Notes under the pieces: model-generated
Seen by the model: only the letters and a program-made list of their open reading frames with translations
Databases searched by the model: none
What the model was told of the DNA's origin: nothing
Made by a program: the position numbers and the translations under genes
Assembly (NCBI GenBank): GCA_037833965.1
Contig: AP031356.1
Span: forward strand, 21,970,501 to 22,034,500
Direction: 5' to 3'
Length of the DNA: 64,000 nucleotides
Source of the DNA: Marchantia polymorpha subsp. ruderalis
Lineage: Eukaryota > Streptophyta > Marchantiopsida > Marchantiales > Marchantiaceae
Shown: in pieces, positions 39,970 to 49,980 of the stretch
How positions within the stretch are numbered: position 1 is the stretch's first letter
Layout: each line of letters starts with the position of its first letter

Positions 39970-40680
39970 TTTTTGAATTGTGATCAATCCTACTATGCAA
40001 GTATTCAATTGTCTAACTGAAAATGTGTGAAAGATGAATAGTGGAAGAAGCTCGTGATAAGATTTATTTTAACCTTGAAAGCAATTGAAACTATGAAAAT
40101 AGCAAGGCGAATGTGAAAGATTACATATGAAGATGATTGAAAGAGACTAAAGAATTGTTGATTAAAAGAACTTCAAGAGTCAACTCACAATTTGTAGACA
40201 AGTAGATTTGTAAGTTAATCTAGTCAAACAAACATTTTGAAGTCTGATTGGAAATATCTCTTCCAAACTGTTGTTTGAATGTGTTGGTATGCAAATTTAT
40301 ACTGATGTATGCATAGATTTGGTGCACAAACCTTTTCTTGATACCTTGAGAAAACTTCTATACAAAAATAAATTTCCAAATCTTCTTGTAATTATCTGGT
40401 AATGCGTGAGAGTTTACTCTACTTTTATACTTATTTCAGTAGTAGATCCTTTTTATGCTTCAACATATATTCGGTTCGTATATCAATGATAAAACAGTAT
40501 GTAAGTGATACCAATTACAAGTCATGATCCCTTATTATAGAAGTGCAACAAAAAGTAACCAAGCAATGAATCAAAGAGACTGGGAAAATCCCATCCTCTT
40601 TGCAGACGGATGGAAATGGGATAGACCCAACAGCATCACAATGGGAAGTGGAAAATAAGACATTGAGATGTTAGGAAGAC
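39970..40680. other. AT-rich spacer between copia relic and right P450 arm
   Basis: No gene is seen. It may contain a decayed LTR of the copia relic, but no partner copy was found. Confidence 0.4.
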
Positions 40681-40843
40681 ACCGAGTGTAACTAACATCT
40701 GGGTCAAATTTTGTATACTAGCACATATAATACAATCGCTGCGATGTGACATCAAGTATATCTAACATCTAGGTCCATTTTTCTAAATTAGCATATATAA
40801 TACAATCGACGCAATGTGACGAATCTTTAGATTAGACTTTGGT

Positions 40844-43800
40844 TTAAGATCGTTTTCGCACAATCATCTTCAGTCCATTGTGCATATTTAGCGTTAGAGT
40901 AACTTTGTATCTTACTTCATGACCAGGAACTACTTTGAATGTGAAGAATCGAAGAAGTGCAGCGATGGTTATCTTCATTTGAAGGTAGGCACTGTCTTTA
41001 CCCAAACATAAGCGTGGGCCAGCCTGTACAATATCCAAAATTTTCGGTGTGTCAGCAAGTTAGTCCGACAGTCAGCAGTCCAACCCACACTAGCAACAAG
41101 CTAAAAACATAAGCTTATGGTGAAACAATATGCTGATGCTGAAATTCCTCCATAAGCAGCTATCACGAGCCGCTTATGGAGGAATTAGAGCATCAGCATA
41201 TTGGAGTCCGTGTGTTAAGCCAAAATTTATGATCTTCATCATATGCGAATCGTCGACATTGTAGGTAGGTGAGAACTTGTTAGCACTCACGTGAAAAACA
41301 GGGTATTTGTACGGAGACTCTGGCTGGAAAACACCGTCTTTGAGCCATCTCTCTGGCTTAAATTCCATTACATCACTTCCCCAAATCTGCTCCATTCGAC
41401 CTTGAGCATAGGCACTGTACATTAACAAATTTCCTTTGTGGACTCTGGTACCGCATGGTAATACATCGTCATTCATAGCCACTCGGACATCCTGCACAGG
41501 CAACGAGAATCCTAGTCAGAAAAAGCTCGTAAGACCACCTGCTAAGATTTCGGTCCTCTGCTTTCGAAACTCCTGTGTAAGTACTTACGACTCGAGGAAG
41601 ACACCAACAAGTTACAGAACATACACTCCCTCATCTCCATGGAACACAGCTCAAAAAAGCTAAACCCTTCACTTTCTCGCGCATAATTCGTGTTACATTG
41701 AAGTCCTTCTCCTACGGTGTATATGCGGTATTTGGGCTTATATACTGAAAGTCTCTCTCTCCTTGTCACTCATCCGCACCGTCCATCATCGGCAACGGTG
41801 CATCTTATGAATGTATTCGAATAATTGAAGCATACTATGTGCTGAGTAAGCTCCTTAGTATGTTCCTGCCATAGCCTGAGGACCTAAACCTCGCATACTG
41901 GCTGCGAGGCCTGTTAGAGCGAAGGGAATGAATGAGTGGAGAAGACGGTGTGTAAGAAGGATGGAAAGGAGAGGAGAGGAGAGACGACAACTTGGGAGTA
42001 GAATAAAAGAATTCACACTGTTGTCTAGCGAGTAGAAGAGTCTCAGAATAAAATAACTTACAACGGGGATTGGTCCGTGAAGCCTCATAGATTCAGAAAG
42101 CGCAGCGTGAAGATAGTGCATATTGCTGACATTCTCATAGTCAAGCAGCCTGACGAAGTCTGACATTTCGCCTTCAGAGGAGGTTGTGTAATCAGTCATC
42201 CCTTGCCTGTCTCTTTCCAGTCGGAGCAGCTCTGCAACGATCTTCTCTTCCACTTGGGGGTTGCAAGAGACCTCATAAAGAAACCATGCTAGTGACACTC
42301 CTGTGGTGTCACGTCCTGCAAGGATGAAGTTGGTCACCACGTCTTGTAGGTCTTTCTCCGGATTTGCAGTGATGGATTCCTCTTTGAATGCCTCGACGAA
42401 GCGTGATAAAAGATCTGGTCTTCCCTGCTCCGGAACAGAGAAGGACGAGTGTCAGGGGCTACAACCGCAATTGCCTTAAATTCAAACATATGGCAAGTAT
42501 TCAAGCACATGATCAAGGAAAAGGAAGATAAGATAAAAAAAAAAAACCAATCCTTGAGGCAACAAAATCTACCAGTATCTCTGAGCACGGGCTACGAAAT
42601 TCATTTCAGACGGTAGTAGTCTCTCCTAGAAACTGCTGCAATTTTAGCGTTGACATTAAGGAACATAAGTAGGAGTGCTTGTTAACCAACCTAGAAACTG
42701 CTGCAATTTTAGCGTTGACATTAAGGAACATAAGTAGGAGTGCTTGTTAACCAACCTAGAAACTGCTGCAATTTTAGCGTTGACATTAAGGAACATAAGT
42801 AGGAGTGCTTGTTAACCAACTTAAAAACAGGACGTCCTGTTGCGCACAGGTTATGAAGCTACGGTGGTCCACTAACCTGTTTTTTAGTCTCCAGTTCTTT
42901 CTTTCGATTCTTGACAAGCTTGAGAGTGAAATCATTGATAGTTTCAATATCTTTCTTCATGGCAGCTTCCGAACTTAGGTTCAGAGCTTTCTTCAGCTGC
43001 CACAGAGGATCGATGAATCTTTCTGAGGACCGTGATGTGGCGTCTTCAAAACTGATCGCAAAGGGGACCTCTGGCAGACTCGGATCCAACAATCCCATGT
43101 CCACACCAAATCCCATTTGGCAAATAGACTCGAAGGTGAGGCGCAGCATTAGGTCCTGCAGCAAAGTTTAGAACATGTCAAACTTTCACAGGTTGAAGAA
43201 ATCTCCATCATGTTGAATTGTTCACGTGACTTTGATGTCGCTCTTTGTCCTAAAACCAGCTGCTTTCAGATCCCCGTAATCCTTCTCTTCGGCTGCATGT
43301 TCGACAGCCTACCACTTCAAATTCCCCGTGGAAATTATTTGCACTCCCTTATAAAAACTGCAACTTAGCGGCTGTACATAAATACGCATGCTTAACGCAC
43401 GGATATTTAGGACTGCATCGAGTTTCTTTTCTCAAAGTGTAAATTGTACTTCTCTCCAACATTGCAACTTCTCACAACTTATGGTCACTGTGCCAGTAAG
43501 AAGAAACACTGTACCATCATGTCCACCGGTTTGTTCTCCTCTGCGGCTCGATCTAGAATCTGACAGAGTTTGACGGCGTTATTCTTAAAATTGTGGAAGC
43601 TGTGATCTCGTAGAACTTTCGACGCAAATTCGTAGCTTGCAACTTTGCGGTGCTTTTTCCAAATATCTCCATCAGCGTTGAAAATCCCATCCCCGAGCAA
43701 ATCGACTAAACGATGATGTTGCTGTTCACCCTGTCAACTTGGCATCATTGAAACGATTAGACCCCAATTAAAGATAGCAATATTTCGGGAACACGAAGAA

Positions 43801-44499
43801 CTATCTTTTCTATGGTCCTGGCAAAGCCTATACCGACACTGCATATATTCAATGGGAGAGTCGGTACGGGCTTTCCCTCGCATCGACAATCATTTATCGT
43901 CCAGATTAATCACTATCTGCGGCGGGACGATTCTCCATCTGCAACTGGCGTTGACTATGGAAGAGAAGGGGTGAAATGTTCTGTAGAAGAATTCGAGACC
44001 TACGAACTACATGTCACATGCTCGGGAATTGAAGAATCAAGAGAATGAGTGTTGAAGAATCGTCGTACTTCTAAGGGAAATGATAAGTAAGAAGTTCTAG
44101 GAATACTGCAGGAGCTCACAGGCTCGCATGGAGTCTCCACAGACGAGAGAAGACGGGCGAATTGGATTTGGAGCTGATGAGCTGACGTCGAGGTGCGTGC
44201 TTGCGTACCTTATCGTAGTTACTGAAATTGGTCTTCAACACGTATTCGATGTTCGCAGGATCTACTGTCACGACGTAATTGAGTCCAGGCATTTTCATGA
44301 GGTATGTCGGATAATAGATCTTTAAGTTATCCAAGACGTAGTCGTGCATGCGCCAGCGATTTCTGGTCATGTCGAGTATACTTCCCAGAATCGGCCAGAT
44401 TCTGGGACCTCTGTGGTTCCGGTGCAGAACCCATCGATAGAAGCAAGCGTACAAACCTACCGTTGCGATCGCAGTGAAGACCAGCGGTAAAATCTCCAT
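40844..44499 (-). CDS. CYP704-like cytochrome P450, copy B, intact, 509 aa
   Basis: The exons in transcript order are 44499-44209, 43730-43515, 43155-42877, 42424-42062, 41491-41291 and 41023-40844. All introns are phase 0. An N-terminal anchor (LPLVFTAIATVGLYACFY) is followed by RGPRIWPILGS (Pro-rich hinge). Then come LGDGIFNADGDIWKKHRK (C-helix WxxxR), LTFESICQMGFGVDMG, I-helix AGRDTTGVSL, ESMRLHGPIP (ExxR), DDVLPCGTRVHKG, FKPERWLKDGVF and heme loop FHAGPRLCLG with the axial Cys. The DGIFNADG and KDSAYLQMK blocks are typical of CYP704. It is expected in the ER membrane as an NADPH-P450-reductase-dependent fatty acid hydroxylase; the substrate is inferred. It lies tail to tail with the damaged copy A. 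Confidence 0.92.
41126..41203. repeat. 78-nt hairpin in intron 5 of P450 copy B
   Basis: The 32-bp arms (41126-41157 and 41172-41203) pair at 30 of 32 positions around a 14-nt loop. The arms contain CAATATGCTGATGCT and AATTCCTCCATAAGC. The size and pairing resemble a small-RNA precursor, but no expression evidence is available. Confidence 0.9.
42625..42819. repeat. Triplicated 65-bp block in intron 3 of P450 copy B
   Basis: Three essentially identical 65-bp units begin CCTAGAAACTGCTGCAATTT at 42625, 42690 and 42755. Copy A has one diverged unit at the same intron position. The lack of differences between units means a recent expansion or an assembly slip. Confidence 0.9.
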
Positions 44500-45025
44500 G
44501 TCTGGCAAAAATCTCGAGAGTTTGAAGTGGGTTCAAGTACTTCTAGTGGACTTGCCTAATCGGCATCAATCTGAAGATTTTCGATAACCGAGATTTTGGT
44601 GTGACTGGGTGACTAAACTAGAGTTCTGAATTGTTATCGGCGTGGAATGCAGTAGCAACAGCTGGAACTCAAGGCTTTTATGCTGCACGACGGAGTCTCC
44701 ACGAATCCGACATGAACGATCTTCTCTGTTAATCTTCCTCCCCAATCAACTTTTTCGGCTTCTGGGTCAACAACCTGGGCTCCTCTGGGGTTCGAGATAT
44801 TCTCAGCCCCCGCGCGGTCTAGATCAGAAACCCAACTCGATAGCTAGTGATGAAGATGCCGAGTCTAAATGACGGATATGTGACTCTAGTGCGTTGACAG
44901 TGAATTTATAATTGCAGGAAGACTTTCTCGCGTCGTATCGATCGTCCGTTCTGCAGACTCTCTCACATCACGACAGCCGGTCTGCTCGTTCTTCTGCTCC
45001 TTAGAAATTTCCACTTACACAATTC

Positions 45026-45329
45026 CGTCTTCCATTCACTTACTATTCCAGCTCAGAGTCAGTTCAGTCATTCATGAGTCATGTTACATGACTCATGAAT
45101 GAATGAATCGCAGAGTCATGTTTCATGACACTTAGGTCTTCACGTTCCTTCCCTGCCCATAAATTTCATTGGCACCACGTCTTCCATTCACTTACTATTC
45201 CAGCTCAGAGTCAGTTCAGTCATTCATGAGTCATGTTACATGACTCATGAATGAATGAATCGCAGTGTCATGTTTCATGACACTTAGGTCTTCACGTTCC
45301 TTCCCTGCCCATAAATTTCATTGGCACCA
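45026..45329. repeat. 152-bp tandem duplication upstream of P450 copy B
   Basis: Two nearly identical units (45026-45177 and 45178-45329) each carry the hairpin TCATTCATGAGTCATG, TTA, then its reverse complement (45068-45102 in unit 1). Copy A has a single diverged equivalent near 31960-32060. It lies 0.5-0.8 kb upstream of the start codon. Confidence 0.9.
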
Positions 45330-45461
45330 CCCCCGCTGCGCCAGCATCGTGTTGGGCTGCAAGAAATCAGTGAACTTTTTCACCGGCTCCGTCCGTAATG
45401 TCAGCGACGTCTGTTAGATGAAAAAGGTTCCGGTGCTTGGAGATCGAATTTGCTTCGGTTG

Positions 45462-45520
45462 TCTCGTGTCATCAGACAGAAGATGACAGAAGATGACACG
45501 AGACTCTCGTGTCATCTTCT
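45462..45520. repeat. Triple alternating inverted repeat upstream of P450 copy B
   Basis: TCTCGTGTCATC (45462-45473) is followed by an inverted partner and then by AGAAGATGACACGAGA (45488-45503), one C, and its exact reverse complement (45505-45520). The left arm has only one plain copy of this motif (31785-31800). Confidence 0.9.
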
Positions 45521-46030
45521 GGACGTTTTTCGCCCAAGTGGTCGACTACTTCCAATTTTGTGAGACGGAAGATTTCACGAGGACTTCGTCGTGGTAATCT
45601 TCGACGGCGGAATCGTCTGACGGGCACATTCGTGAGCGTGACCGTCGAGTCACGGCCCCATGTCCGTGACTCGACGGTCGCAAGGAGACCGAAAGCGATC
45701 ACGCGACGCATTTATGAACTGGAAGGGCTGCTCTCGCGAGCTCCATCGAAGCGCAAGAGGGGAGCCTCTCGTTCCCCTGTTGCCGCACTGGCCACGCTAG
45801 CAGTCCAAATGGGGACCGTTACGCACACGCAGACTGAACCGGGCCTAAAGCGCCGGTTCAGATTGGATCTACGGGATCTTCCGCCACCGTCTCTCCAGGT
45901 TTGTTGGTCTGGTGGTTTCTGCATGACCGTGAGTCCAAAACCCGACGGACGCACGGACAGACCGGATGTAACTACGCAGCAAGGCATCGGCCATACAAAT
46001 TTTCCCAATCCTGTCTTCCCATTTTTCTGA
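45509..46030 (+). CDS. Small divergent reading frame, right copy (unknown product)
   Basis: This is an Arg-rich open frame of up to 173 codons running away from P450 copy B. It contains SSSGRFSPKWSTTSNFVRRK, then AITRRIYELEGLLSRAPSKR and RFRLDLRDLPPPSLQ. These blocks reappear in the left arm at 31457-31826, which is the only support that it codes. The frame includes the recently gained hairpin at 45640-45679. No family is recognised, and it may be a degraded exon. Confidence 0.35.
   Translation: MSSSGRFSPKWSTTSNFVRRKISRGLRRGNLRRRNRLTGTFVSVTVESRPHVRDSTVARRPKAITRRIYELEGLLSRAPSKRKRGASRSPVAALATLAVQMGTVTHTQTEPGLKRRFRLDLRDLPPPSLQVCWSGGFCMTVSPKPDGRTDRPDVTTQQGIGHTNFPNPVFPFF
45640..45679. repeat. Perfect inverted repeat, 16-bp arms, absent from left arm
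   Basis: GACCGTCGAGTCACGG (45640-45655), an 8-nt loop, then its exact reverse complement (45664-45679). The aligned left arm (around 31670-31700) lacks it. Confidence 0.9.
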
Positions 46031-46620
46031 TTGGTGTAATAAATGCTTGTCTTCCTTATGGAGCAGGTGTTCAACTCTACGTGGCACTTTTCCCGACAAG
46101 TGATCCTCTTGTGGAAGACCGAATGTATACAGTATTCATTCGGTTAAGTCCGCACTTCACAATGCAAAATTCTCGGATCAATTTTCAAGAGTATATTTTC
46201 CAGAAAATCTTCTTGAGCAAAATAAAAGCTGCTATCGACCGTCGTCATCTACAAAACCACCTGCCTATCGCCGAAGCAAGTGTAGAGCTTTATGAAGGCA
46301 GTGAGTGAGTGTGCTGGCGCCCCTCTACCTCCTCACTGGGATACGATCTCAAACCCTGCTCGCAGCAGAGCGGAGGCCACGCCAGGAGGTGGAAGAGGGA
46401 GGATAAACGAGCAGACGCGAACCCTGAACAAGCGGGGTTGATTAGGGTTCTTCAACTTCGGCTTGAGGTTATTGCGTGGGAGATGGAAACCGAAGGCAGG
46501 GTGGGAGGAAGAGAGAAATGAACTGACGCACGTAGGTTGAGAGGAGTTAAGTCCGCACCAGACCTCCCGGATCAAGTTGCAGACTTAAGCGAATGTTTAT
46601 CATATCATGTGTATGTTTAT
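45900..46620. other. Spacer beyond the right arm
   Basis: The sequence is GC-richer with short frames only. I see no domain. Confidence 0.4.
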
Positions 46621-46910
46621 CATGTGTATTCATCGATAATAGAAATTTTTATTATTTTCACGAATATAGATTATAGAGATTCATAGACAATACAAATTGT
46701 TTTTTGTTCACGTTGAATTTTCACAACGCTTTACTTGCTCGAAGCGAACAGTTTATATACTAGTTGCTTCATGGGAATGGTGGCCACAAACTTGAGCTCC
46801 AGTTGAAACCTTGTGCACAAAGTCATCTCTTCGTGCAGGAGCAGATTCTGAATGTGGTGCGTCATGCTCTTCTCATATCAGGCTTTGCATAAGGATTGTC
46901 ACGACTCAAT
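46620..46910 (-). repeat. Second copy of dispersed repeat (see 21130-21720)
   Basis: The reverse strand is collinear with 21130-21460, including a TATATAAAC promoter-like motif and one unit of the 50-bp tail. Confidence 0.6.
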
Positions 46911-47700
46911 ACCTTCCGATTCCAAAAAGCTGAAAATCAGGCTTTGTTTTTAGATTGTCCCAAATCATATCTTATAGTCTCATTGACTAGAATGGTTTCT
47001 TTTTATTCAATATTCATTACAACCATTTACTACAATCGAAGCAATATAGTGAATGGTTCGGCAGAGTTTATTCATATGACAAGACTCATTACGAAAAGGG
47101 AGATTCTACTATTCAGTAATATATAGTTATTCGTAATTTCTCATTAGATTTATTATTGTGGCAGGTTTTTTTTTTTTATCTTTACTTATATATATCATCC
47201 AATATTACATGGAAGCAAAACCTTCTAATAGGCTGGAATTTGGCTTAGCTCATTTTGCAAAATTCTTGAAGGAAAAAATCACATTTCAAAGGTGACGATG
47301 GTTTTACCAATTTGGTAAAGGGATTGTTAAATTCACCCACCGTCGCGCGGAGAATTGTAATGGAAACAAGACATATCAGACTTTGATTTTTCTTCCAGTC
47401 GCGTTTGGTCTCTCTTTTTCATTTTCTTTTCCCAAAAACTTACAACGCAAGCTGATGTAAGTGTTGATGTTTAATATGCATATAGTGGAAACACCTGAAT
47501 TTTTTGCTGTGGTGGAGCTTTTCAATCAAAAGTTCATATTCCAAGCCCATTCTCTTTTACCTTCCACTAGAAAGGCTAAATACATCAACATTTAAATTGG
47601 ACAGCCTTGTTGCATTAAAAAATGCCACGAGGAGTGGGGTCCGGTCAATTTAACAATCTTCTTTGGTAATATATAAAAACAATAATTATTAATACATAGT

Positions 47701-48668
47701 TAAACCTCCCAATAGTGTCACTTTTATGAGTGACATCCTTTCATTAATGACGTAAAATTCCAGAACCATTAATTTGTAACTTGTTAATCTGCTCAATATC
47801 ATGGCAACATTGACATGATACCATTCAATAGTGATAGTGTCAAGTGTAATTTTGGTGGTAAAATTCCTATCATGATCACAATACATAGCAGTGAAAAAGA
47901 AGAATGTGGTATACGTTTATTTAAATGTGTGCAAATGAAGACCATCTTGATATCAAACAACACATTTATAGAATGCATAGAGTTAAACCTCCCAATAATG
48001 ACGTATATTGGTGATAGAATTTCCCGTCACTATTGGAAGCTGACACCCACAAGAGTAAAGTGCGAAACCTTGAGGATAACCTCCTAAAAGTAACATATAT
48101 TGATGTTAGAGTTAGATGTCATTGTTAGGGTTAGATGTCACTATTGGGAGGTCTCACTTATAGAAAAAAAAGCTCATAAACTTCTTATCTTACATTGCAC
48201 CAGTTCTAGGACATTCCATAAATGTGTTGTTTTCAAATCGCCTTCATTTGCACATCTGTGTTGTTCACGATGATTAACTTAGGCACTATAATTACCTTTG
48301 AATTTAGGTTAATACCTAAACATATGAGTGGAATAATTGATGATAATATAAATAGCGAAGTATTTTTTTGAAACCTAGACAGAGTAAATTGTTGAGACAG
48401 ACTTTTCAATAAAGATATGACACGTTCTTTTCTCTCATTGTTATGAATTGCGATCATGATAGGAATTTTAATTCCGAAATTACATTTGTAATTGTCACTA
48501 TTGGATAAAATCATATGACTATTGTCAATAATGACTTATGGTTCTTATTTAAGCAGATTTACAAGTTAAAACTAATCGATAATTAAAACTAAAATTCCAA
48601 AGTTTTAGAATTTTAAGTCACTAATGAGAAGATGTCACTCATAAAAGGTGACACTGTTGGGAGGTTTA
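47701..48668. mobile_element. Fold-back DNA element with 37-bp terminal repeats and long arms
   Basis: The left end (TAAACCTCCCAATAGTGTCA, to 47737) and right end (48631-48668) are inverted and nearly identical over 37-38 bp. Similarity continues inward: 47815-47975 pairs with the reverse of 48220-48514, sharing AAATTCCTATCATGATC and TGTGCAAATGAAG. The loop holds a smaller element with the same end motif (47985-48152). There is no transposase, so it is non-autonomous. The superfamily is not determined; a TTA/TAA-like target site is possible. Confidence 0.85.
47985..48152. mobile_element. Small MITE nested in the fold-back loop
   Basis: The left end AACCTCCCAATAATGAC and right end GTCACTATTGGGAGGT are inverted. 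They belong to the same terminal family as the host element, which suggests insertion of one family member into another. Confidence 0.65.
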
Positions 48669-48732
48669 TTTCCGTATTACGACGTATGTTATATATTATA
48701 AGAAGTCTATACACTTTCTTTTTATAAATAAC

Positions 48733-48868
48733 ATATCCCAATAGTGATATCCAACCCTAACAACAATTTGTGTTATTATTGGGAGGTTATAATCAAAGTT
48801 ACGCACTTTAATAGTGACGGAAAATCCTAGCACCAATGTCTGTCACTATTGAGAGATTCATAGTTGTA
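48733..48868. mobile_element. Related MITE fragments
   Basis: TCCCAATAGTGATATCC and TTATTATTGGGAGGTT form one small inverted pair (48733-48790). A second decayed pair (TAATAGTGACGG and TGTCACTATTGAGAG) follows to 48868. Confidence 0.55.
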
Positions 48869-48901
48869 TAATAATTGTAAATTTAAACTAATAGACGTGA
48901 A

Positions 48902-48975
48902 GGTCGCGTAGCGCAGTGGATTAGCGCGTCAAACTTCGGATCTGAAGGTCGGGGGTTCGAATCCCTTCGTGATCG
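48902..48975 (+). tRNA. tRNA-Arg (anticodon TCG)
   Basis: 74 nt without an intron. The acceptor stem GGTCGCG pairs with CGTGATC using two wobble pairs. The A box is TAGCGCAGTGGATTAGCGC and the B box GGTTCGAATCC. The anticodon loop CTTCGGA gives TCG, reading CGA Arg codons. The anticodon stem TCAAA/TCTGA has one A-C mismatch and the T stem has two wobble pairs, so reduced function is possible. TTTT just after the gene is a Pol III terminator. Confidence 0.82.
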
Positions 48976-48987
48976 TTTTGTCTGGCA

Positions 48988-49195
48988 GTGTGGTTACAGA
49001 CAGTGCTCTTGCAAGTATGGAAATTTCCTGTTCTGGAACCTTCAGTTACCCATTGCGCTTACGCTCATTAATAATCCACGACCATGTACTGTGTGGTTAC
49101 AGGCAGTGCTCTTGCAAGTATGGAAATTCCTGTTCTGGAACCTTCAGTTACCCATTGCGCTTACGCTCATTAATAATCCACGACCATGTACTGGT
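48988..49195. repeat. Two tandem ~103-bp repeats directly after tRNA-Arg
   Basis: The units start GTGTGGTTACAG(A/G)CAGTG at 48988 and 49091 and run through CTCTTGCAAGTATGG and AATAATCCACGACCATGTACT. They share their core with the larger units at 49981-50650. Confidence 0.85.
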
Positions 49196-49770
49196 AGTCG
49201 AGTCGTAAATCAAAGATCTGCTACTATCTGGGACTAGAACTCCTCCCAAAACCAGCTTGAAATGTTTTGTAGATTGGTTCACGACTAAACCCACCCTGAT
49301 GCACCTCAAGCGTAGACTCGGAAATGTACGTACTCCATCGATTTCATGAGGTACGTTCAAAGTCAGGAATTTGTCCTCAACTGGGTTATACATGACATTT
49401 TCGGTTGACAACAGGTCATTGAAACACAATAGGCCTCCATCAGCAGCGACCACTTGCTTGGGCCCAAATGTGATGTACCTTCTGATCTGTCGATCACCAA
49501 AGCAGAAGTAGGCCGTATTGTCAATACTTGCATCATACTAGATAACAGATTCATTCCAGATTTCGTTCCTTAACTCCGGACCATCTATGATTTCCTTCCA
49601 TTTCTTACCAACTGAAGGACATTCCGCAAGAGTGAAAACTGGCAGATCCTGATCTCTGAAAACCTTAATCAGTGTTTCAACAGGTAAGGAGTTCCATAGA
49701 TCTTGAGGTCGATCATGTTCTCTTTCGAATTCCTTTGCAACGAACGAGCTCTGAAGGATGAAATGTATGA
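49148..49770 (-). pseudogene. F-box/kelch-type protein fragment with internal stop
   Basis: The reverse strand encodes an F-box (DLWNSLPVETLIKVFRDQDL then LAECPSVGKKWKEII). This is followed by GGLLCFNDL, VMYNPVEDKF, LVVNQSTKHFKLVLGGV and RSLIYDSTTSTW, the F-box-associated/kelch pattern common in bryophyte F-box proteins. F-box proteins are substrate receptors of SCF ubiquitin ligases. An in-frame TAG at 49538-49540 and loss of the C-terminal kelch repeats, where the frame runs into the tandem repeat, mark it as a pseudogene. A TTCATCCTTCAG acceptor just upstream suggests a lost or unseen 5' exon. Confidence 0.75.
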
Positions 49771-49980
49771 ATGTGCTCTGTAGATCATATCTGGAATATC
49801 TCAGAAGGGACAGTAATCAGTCAATTGCGTGTAAATCTTGGAAATAATCTTACGATCGTTGCCACAGATAGCTCAGATTAGAAAGATCTTATGCTACAAA
49901 AAGGTCATACGTGTTGTCATGATTAGTATGACTGGAATGTGCAGTTCTCACCACTCCTCGCATTATTATTAATTTTGGTT

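Larger units (their letters stand above)
40690..45890 (-). repeat. Right arm of large inverted duplication (P450 copy B)
   Basis: Reverse-orientation counterpart of 31445-36440. It differs by a triplicated 65-bp block in intron 3, a 152-bp tandem duplication upstream of the gene, two extra hairpins upstream, and fewer 70-bp 3' repeats (about two units at 40690-40830). Confidence 0.9.

Noticed and set aside
48969-49208. Open frame rich in SYPLRLRSLI as a protein gene
   Set aside because: It arises from the tandem repeat next to tRNA-Arg; the same residues recur with each unit and no family matches.
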